Below are positions 6,716 through 11,324 of a stretch of 11,324 nucleotides of DNA, piece after piece. Under the pieces are notes generated by a model. That model saw nothing but the letters and a program-made list of their open reading frames with translations, was not told the DNA's origin and did not search any database. The stretch lies in NCBI GenBank assembly GCA_964510225.1, contig CAZEAN010000166.1, positions 1-11,324 of the forward strand, read 5' to 3'. The translations under genes and the position numbers were made by a program. Every line of letters starts with the position of its first letter. The first letter of the stretch is position 1. The DNA comes from CAZEAN01 sp964510225 (lineage in GTDB: Bacteria; Planctomycetota; Planctomycetia; Isosphaerales; Isosphaeraceae).

Positions 6716-7795
6716 CTAGAGCAACTCGGGGTAACCAGCGTCGCCGAGTCCTTCTACCATCTTCTTGAGTTTATCGAGCTGATCCTTCTTCGCGATCAGG
6801 GTTGCGTCGCTGGACTGAACGATCACGAGATCCTCCAGACCGAGGGTTGCGATCAAGCGATCGTCATCGGCGACGACGATACAGTTGGTCGAATCTACGG
6901 CGTAGACGGGGCCTTGCAGCGAGTTCCCATTCGAATCGGGCGGATGCAATGAGGTCAGAGCCCGCCAATCACCAACATCACTCCAGTGATAGGGGACTTC
7001 AAGAACCTTGACGTTCGAGGCATGCTCCATCACGGCTTTGTCGATCGGCACGCGTTCAATTTGAGGATATTCTTGCCTGAGAACGTCTTCAAAATTGTTG
7101 GTCCCAAGTGATTCGGCGATCCGATCGATCGCGGCTCCGATGGCGGGGCGATGCTTCCGGAGACTCTCCAGCACAACACTAGCGTGCCAGATAAAGATCC
7201 CGGCGTTCCAGAAGAACCGGCCCGATTCGAGAAATGCTTCTGCTGTCGGGCGGTCAGGTTTTTCCCGGAACTGCTTTACCTGAAAAAGCGGGACCCCTTC
7301 CGGCTCTCCGATGAGGGCCTCACGCTCAATGTAGCCGTAGCCGGTTTCGGGGCGATCGGGTCGGATCCCAAAGGTGACGAATGCGCTGGGATCTTCCTTG
7401 AGGGTTGCTTCGGCCGCCTTGATACTCCGTTGGAATTCTGACTCGGGGTGAATGACGTGGTCGGCGGGCATGACCACCATGATCCCGTCTGGATCGGCTC
7501 CGGCGACCAACGCGGCAGCGAGTCCGACACAGGCGGCTGTATCCCTCGGGGAGGGCTCACCGACAATCCGCTCGGGCGGTATCTCTGGCAACTGGGCTCG
7601 GGTTGCATCAGCCTGGTCGGCACCCGTAATGACCAAGGTCCGTTCGCTCGGAATCACGGGGGCGATCCGGAGCGCGGTCTGCTGAATCATGGTTGCATCG
7701 CCGTGGAGTCGGAGGAGCTGCTTGGGCAGATTCCGTCGACTCTTGGGCCAGAATCGTGTTCCTGACCCTCCTGCCATGATCACCGCGTGGAGCAT
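6716..7795 (-). CDS. manC: Mannose-1-phosphate guanylyltransferase (GDP-mannose synthesis)
   Basis: The enzyme makes GDP-mannose from mannose-1-phosphate and GTP in the cytoplasm, supplying mannose, fucose or rhamnose donors for polysaccharides and glycans. It has 359 residues, the size of the single-function form without the phosphomannose isomerase domain. Visible motifs are the nucleotide-binding start MAGGSGTRFWPKSRRNLPKQ (7-26), GEPSPRDTAA, MPADHVIHP, the substrate motif FREKPDRP, FFWNAGIFIW, VPIDKAVME and HWSDVGDW, all standard for this family. The ATG at 7795 puts MLHAVIMAGG at the N-terminus as in homologues, with AGGA at 7805-7808, 9 bases upstream. The gene follows the histidine kinase by 77 bases on the same strand, so co-transcription is possible. 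No sugar-modifying enzyme or glycosyltransferase is in the window, so the final glycan is unknown. The symbol manC reflects function rather than a confirmed orthologue. Confidence 0.95.
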   Translation of the reverse strand: MLHAVIMAGGSGTRFWPKSRRNLPKQLLRLHGDATMIQQTALRIAPVIPSERTLVITGADQADATRAQLPEIPPERIVGEPSPRDTAACVGLAAALVAGADPDGIMVVMPADHVIHPESEFQRSIKAAEATLKEDPSAFVTFGIRPDRPETGYGYIEREALIGEPEGVPLFQVKQFREKPDRPTAEAFLESGRFFWNAGIFIWHASVVLESLRKHRPAIGAAIDRIAESLGTNNFEDVLRQEYPQIERVPIDKAVMEHASNVKVLEVPYHWSDVGDWRALTSLHPPDSNGNSLQGPVYAVDSTNCIVVADDDRLIATLGLEDLVIVQSSDATLIAKKDQLDKLKKMVEGLGDAGYPELL

Positions 7796-7872
7796 TGCTC
7801 TGAGTCCTAGCCCGCCTGGGATGATGTTGATGCCTTAGGAGTTCGACAGATCGCTCCGTGAAGGGAGGGATT

Positions 7873-9930
7873 CTACTGAAGACGTTGGAACCAGGCGACG
7901 TCAAGACCAGGGGGAGCCACTCGTTTGAAGACCCGCTTAAGTTCTGTCCAATCGATAGGCTTGAGGACTTGATCCTCAAACAAGTGCGTAGGGAGATCTT
8001 CTTCTTCGGTCGCGGAGAGGATGATTAAGGGAGCCTTGACCCCCATGGAGCGGAGTTTTGATCCGGTCTCGATCCCACCGAGGAAAGGCATCTCGCGGTC
8101 GAGGAGGATGATATCGAAGGGTGTTTCTTGCTCGGCGGCTTGTTGGGCGGCCTTGATTGCCTCATGACCGTTGTTGACCGCATAGACAATGAGACCTGCA
8201 CGTTGGAGTCGACGTCTGACGGCGTTCAGCAGGTCACCGTTATCATCGGCGATCAGGATCCGAGGCGGTTCACCTTGTGTTGTGGTAAAACCAGGGGCCG
8301 TCGATGGCTCGATCACCGTGATTTCGCAAGATTCCTGGTCCTCGCTCGAATCAGGAGGTTGGTCCAACCAGTCGACGCGATCGAGTGATCCTGTCGGCAG
8401 CGTTAAGGTGAATCGACTCCCGAGTCCGGGTTTGCTCCAGACCGAGATCCGACCGCCAAGGAGGGTCGCGAGCTTCGAGCTGATCACCAGTCCGAGCCCA
8501 GCGCCACTGGTGCTGGAACCTCCGACGCGATAAAAGGGGGTAAAGAGCCGGCCGATCGCCTCGGGTGGCATCCCGACACCGGTATCGGCAACCTCGATGC
8601 TTAGTTCAGGAGCATCTGGTTTTGACTGATCCAGCCAGGTTTCCACCCGGACCGACCCTCGGGGCGTAAACTTCAAGGCGTTGCCGATTAAGTTGATCAA
8701 GATCTGTCGGAGTCGTGTTGAGTCGGTCCAGATGGTCTCAGGGATCGCGTTACGGAACCCAAGGGAGAGTTCGAGACCTCGGGCTTCGGCTTGGACGTTA
8801 AGCAGGTCGACGACCTCGGTAAGTGCTTCACCCACAGCACAGTTGGTGAAGTCGACTCGGAGCGTTCCCGACTCGATCCGAGCGAGGTCGAGGAGATCAC
8901 TGAGGAGCCGGAGCATGTAACGGGCGTTCCGTCTGAGGATCCTCAGGTCGGTAAGCCGGTCCGTTACCGATTGATTGGACTTCTCGTCTCGAACCAGTTT
9001 TTCGGCATATTCGAGGATCGCAGCTGCCGGGTTCCGCAACTCGTGGCCGAGATCGGCGAGGATCTCACTCTTGGCGCGGCTGGCGGCTTCAGCACGCTTA
9101 ACAGCGTCTTGGAGGTCACGGAGGCGGTTCGATTCAGCAATATCTCGACCGACAAGGTGGATCAGTTCGCCTGCGGCTCTCGCCTTCCAAGCAATCCAGG
9201 AATAGCGTCCGCCGTGACCCTGAATCCGGAACGCCAGGGTCAAGGATTCGCTGGAGCTCCGGAGGTCTCGGAAACCTCGGAGAACCTTCATGTGATCATC
9301 TGGATGGGCCAATTCCAAGACCTGCCGACCACTGAAGTGATCCTGGGGATGTCCGAATTGCTGCTCCCACGAAGCGCTGACGTGTTGAATGATCGGACTA
9401 TTGTCAGTGATCTTGATCACTGCCATTAGTTCTGTTGTGAGACTGAAGAAGGAGTCGAGTCCGATCTTGGAATCGTAGCGATCGGAGATATCGCGTGCGA
9501 CGACCAGCCCCGTTGCGGTCGGCTCCGTGTGGATCCGACTCACACTTAAATTCACGGCGATCGGGTTTCCTTGAGCGCGTCGGAGTGAGAACCCTTCGCG
9601 CGAGTGGTAAAACCAACTCACCCGGTAGGCTTCGATCATCTGTTCCAACAACGTGGGGTCATCGGCTTGAAAGAGATCCCAGACTTGCATGCCAAGCATG
9701 TCGCGGCGATTGAAACCGGTCAGCCGGAGCGCCACCGGATTGATATCGATCACGCGATGATCGTTGGGATTGAAGAGAAAGAGTCCGTCGTTGGATTCGC
9801 GGAAGAGCGAACGCGCCACCTCGAAATGGCGATCGGCGAGTGCCGCGGGCGATCCCGGTTTGCCGGTTTCTGCCTTTGTCCGATCAAGTGGCCAATCCGA
9901 CGATGGTGTCTTCCTCGGGAATTGATTCAC
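7873..9930 (-). CDS. Hybrid sensor histidine kinase: PAS-PAS-HisKA-HATPase-REC
   Basis: This 685-residue cytoplasmic sensor kinase has no obvious transmembrane segment. Two PAS domains lie at about 35-150 and 160-266, followed by a short coiled coil (265-287). The HisKA domain carries the phospho-acceptor H296 in GHELRNPAAAI. The HATPase domain (about 398-513) has the N box NLIGNALKF with N417, the G1 box ADTGVGM with D449 and the G2 box GAGLGL. A receiver domain (about 557-671) follows, with acidic D562/D563, phospho-acceptor D611 in LLDREMP, S639 and K657. Nothing follows the receiver, so the signal must pass to a phosphotransfer protein or partner encoded elsewhere. The start is GTG at 9930 with AAGGGAG at 9939-9945, 8 bases upstream, inside the end of the preceding gene, which suggests coupled translation. 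The signal is unknown. manC lies 77 bases downstream. Confidence 0.96.
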   Translation of the reverse strand: MNQFPRKTPSSDWPLDRTKAETGKPGSPAALADRHFEVARSLFRESNDGLFLFNPNDHRVIDINPVALRLTGFNRRDMLGMQVWDLFQADDPTLLEQMIEAYRVSWFYHSREGFSLRRAQGNPIAVNLSVSRIHTEPTATGLVVARDISDRYDSKIGLDSFFSLTTELMAVIKITDNSPIIQHVSASWEQQFGHPQDHFSGRQVLELAHPDDHMKVLRGFRDLRSSSESLTLAFRIQGHGGRYSWIAWKARAAGELIHLVGRDIAESNRLRDLQDAVKRAEAASRAKSEILADLGHELRNPAAAILEYAEKLVRDEKSNQSVTDRLTDLRILRRNARYMLRLLSDLLDLARIESGTLRVDFTNCAVGEALTEVVDLLNVQAEARGLELSLGFRNAIPETIWTDSTRLRQILINLIGNALKFTPRGSVRVETWLDQSKPDAPELSIEVADTGVGMPPEAIGRLFTPFYRVGGSSTSGAGLGLVISSKLATLLGGRISVWSKPGLGSRFTLTLPTGSLDRVDWLDQPPDSSEDQESCEITVIEPSTAPGFTTTQGEPPRILIADDNGDLLNAVRRRLQRAGLIVYAVNNGHEAIKAAQQAAEQETPFDIILLDREMPFLGGIETGSKLRSMGVKAPLIILSATEEEDLPTHLFEDQVLKPIDWTELKRVFKRVAPPGLDVAWFQRLQ

Positions 9931-9945
9931 GGGCCTTACTCCCTT
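9931..9945 (-). promoter_or_regulatory. Ribosome binding site of the kinase overlapping the upstream stop
   Basis: AAGGGAG (9945-9939) forms part of the last codons of the FGE-like gene, directly before its TAA (9938-9936). It is 8 bases from the GTG at 9930. Only 5 bases separate stop and start, which supports the GTG as true start and suggests that ribosomes ending the first gene re-initiate on the second. Confidence 0.65.
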
Positions 9946-11324
9946 CGCGGGGCCAGTTCGATCGTGGAATCAGAACCGGATGCGGCCGATACACCTCCGA
10001 AATCGAGACCGAGATCAAGGCAGATACGGAACCCATGGGTCATCATCGGCTCAGTACTAAGGATCCGGGCCGACGATCGAGTATCACTCAGTGCTCTGTC
10101 GAGACCATCCCAGGAACCTCCTCGGACTACCCACGACTTTGTGGCATCCATTGCTTCTTCTGACATCTCGTTTGAATTGATTGGATTCGCATTGGGTCCG
10201 AATCGACAAATGCAAATCTCGCGGGCATTGCCGTGCATGTCGTAGAGACCCCAAGCATTTGGTTGTAACTGCCCGACAGGATGGAGTAGACCCTCTGCGT
10301 TCGATGCGATCCAAGCAAAACTCGGGAGCAAGCGAAGCTGTCTTGAGGACCAACGGGTGAGGGTTCCTGCCCGACAACAGTATTCCCATTCAGCTTCGCT
10401 CGGTAACCGATAGATCCGGCCTTCAGACTTCGAAAGCCATTCGCAGTAAGCGAGTGCATCGCTTGCCGTCATTTGGACGACAGGTGCTTGGGGGTCAAGC
10501 TCCCCTCGATACCCTGGCTTGGTCCAATCATACTGCTCACCTTGGAATCTGTCTTCCAAATTCTCCCCCCAGACCACACCGCCATTTTTTTCTGCCACCG
10601 TGCGGTATCCAGTCTCTTCGACGAAAGTACCGAAGTGATTGTTGGTGACCTCAAAAATGCTGAGGTAGAACGGATGTTTGATCCGGACTTCGATCTGAGG
10701 TCTTTCCAAGGGGGTGGCATGAGGGTCGTCGCTTGGCGACCCCATTTTGTACGTGCCAGGGAGGATCCGGACGAAAACCATCCCTTTCTTCACCATCGTG
10801 AGCTTGGTGGGGAGGAATCGACCTGAGTTCAAGAGCTCTCGCCGAGCCGCCACACGATGCGTCTCAGAACGCGACGTGTTTCCAGCTCTCCGATCGACTT
10901 CAGCCAACTCCAGCGCTCGACCCTGGATTTCGTCTTCGATCAGATGAGCCAGTATATGCCCGTCCAGAAACTCGTGGAGGCAATGATGGAATGCTGATTG
11001 AGGAACCGGTGCCGCTCGATCTTGGATTCCTGCAACGGCTCGGGCGCGATCATCAATCTTCTGGATGAGTTTGGATCTTAATTCAGGATCATCGACGACG
11101 ATCCGTGCTGCTTCGACCCAGTCCGATCGCTGGGTGTCCGGTGGCTCTCCGGAGAGCTTCCAGAGGTCGTATGCTTCGTGCTGGATTTCGTCCAGGATCA
11201 AGACTGCGAGGTCTTGAATCGAATCCGTTGAGATCAAGTCTTCTACTAATTCTTGATCGTCTTTCCCGGCTTGTTCTTCTTCGGGAGGATTCGGGGGTGG
11301 GGGCGGTTCGTTCTCTATCCTCCA
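9936..11324 (-). CDS. FGE/SUMF1-like (formylglycine-generating enzyme fold) protein, non-catalytic, 5' end missing
   Basis: The frame stays open to the right edge of the window, so the gene is partial. The TTG at 11237 would give 433 residues, but a Pro/Glu-rich stretch (NEPPPPPNPPEEEQ) continues upstream without a stop, and no good ribosome site precedes that TTG. Numbering from it, residues 14-47 (IQHEAYDLWKLSGEP, then DWVEAARIV) resemble DUF2934, and 151-407 form the FGE-sulfatase domain: GMVFVRILPGTYKMGS, FEVTNNHFGTF, YRLPSEAEWEYCCRAG, WGLYDMHGNAREI, VVRGGSW and HGFRICLD. True sulfatase-activating enzymes need two cysteines after the RGGS motif; here G378 and L382 take those places, so enzyme activity is unlikely. 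A ligand-binding or scaffolding role, close to the kinase encoded 5 bases downstream, is inferred. The missing N-terminus could carry another domain, for example a kinase. Confidence 0.85.
   Translation of the reverse strand, partial: WRIENEPPPPPNPPEEEQAGKDDQELVEDLISTDSIQDLAVLILDEIQHEAYDLWKLSGEPPDTQRSDWVEAARIVVDDPELRSKLIQKIDDRARAVAGIQDRAAPVPQSAFHHCLHEFLDGHILAHLIEDEIQGRALELAEVDRRAGNTSRSETHRVAARRELLNSGRFLPTKLTMVKKGMVFVRILPGTYKMGSPSDDPHATPLERPQIEVRIKHPFYLSIFEVTNNHFGTFVEETGYRTVAEKNGGVVWGENLEDRFQGEQYDWTKPGYRGELDPQAPVVQMTASDALAYCEWLSKSEGRIYRLPSEAEWEYCCRAGTLTRWSSRQLRLLPSFAWIASNAEGLLHPVGQLQPNAWGLYDMHGNAREICICRFGPNANPINSNEMSEEAMDATKSWVVRGGSWDGLDRALSDTRSSARILSTEPMMTHGFRICLDLGLDFGGVSAASGSDSTIELAPRRE

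Noticed and set aside
7796..7872. A terminator or switch between kinase and manC, based on TCCTA/TAGGA around the manC ribosome site
   Set aside because: The arms are only 5 bases with a long loop of about 26 bases, which is expected by chance. Nothing else was seen in this gap.
8791..9429. A 212-codon + strand frame, and a 213-codon one at 9604-10245
   Set aside because: Both are antisense to the histidine kinase or its junction with the FGE-like gene, where domain motifs fix the real frame.
11235..11237. TTG as the start codon of the FGE-like gene
   Set aside because: The frame continues upstream to the window edge and no convincing ribosome binding site precedes the TTG; it is more likely an internal codon.
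9936..11324. A functional sulfatase-activating enzyme
   Set aside because: Both cysteines needed for catalysis are replaced and no sulfatase gene is in the window.

Overview
The window looks like chromosomal DNA of a planctomycete, possibly close to Isosphaeraceae. This is inferred from family content, not from a marker gene. The signs are a TPR-rich C-terminus of the kind found on planctomycete Ser/Thr kinases, a protein pairing a DUF2934-like segment with an FGE/SUMF1-like domain, a large secreted/membrane protein beside an unusual ABC exporter, and moderately GC-rich DNA. No tRNA, rRNA, CRISPR array, transposase or integrase was seen, and nothing marks the region as mobile.

Layout: one gene fragment at the left edge is on the + strand (2-550, the 3' end of a TPR protein). 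Everything else is on the - strand and reads right to left in two blocks. Block A (11324 to 6716) holds an FGE/SUMF1-like protein whose 5' end lies outside the window, a PAS-PAS hybrid histidine kinase starting 5 bases after it, and a mannose-1-phosphate guanylyltransferase. A 207-base gap (6509-6715) separates it from block B (6508 to 621). Block B holds a 923-residue secreted or membrane-anchored protein with a possible glutamine-amidotransferase-like fold, an ABC ATPase, a fused double-length ABC-2 type permease and a [2Fe-2S] ferredoxin. The + strand fragment and the ferredoxin gene converge at 551-620.

How the genes may work together (inference): block A could couple an envelope or cytoplasmic signal, sensed by the FGE-like protein and the kinase PAS domains, to GDP-mannose supply for polysaccharide or glycoprotein synthesis. 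Block B looks like one ABC exporter or envelope complex: one ATPase gene, one permease gene that carries both membrane halves, and a large extracytoplasmic partner protein. This recalls the GldA/GldF/GldG arrangement in general form only. The ferredoxin may be co-transcribed, but its electron partner is not visible.

The most interesting points are the loss of both catalytic cysteines in the FGE-like protein next to a sensor kinase, the three-gene ABC cassette with its internally duplicated permease, and a dense cluster of dyad symmetry in the 89-base gap between ATPase and permease. That cluster includes a perfect 16-base palindrome and an arrangement that could fold as a pseudoknot.
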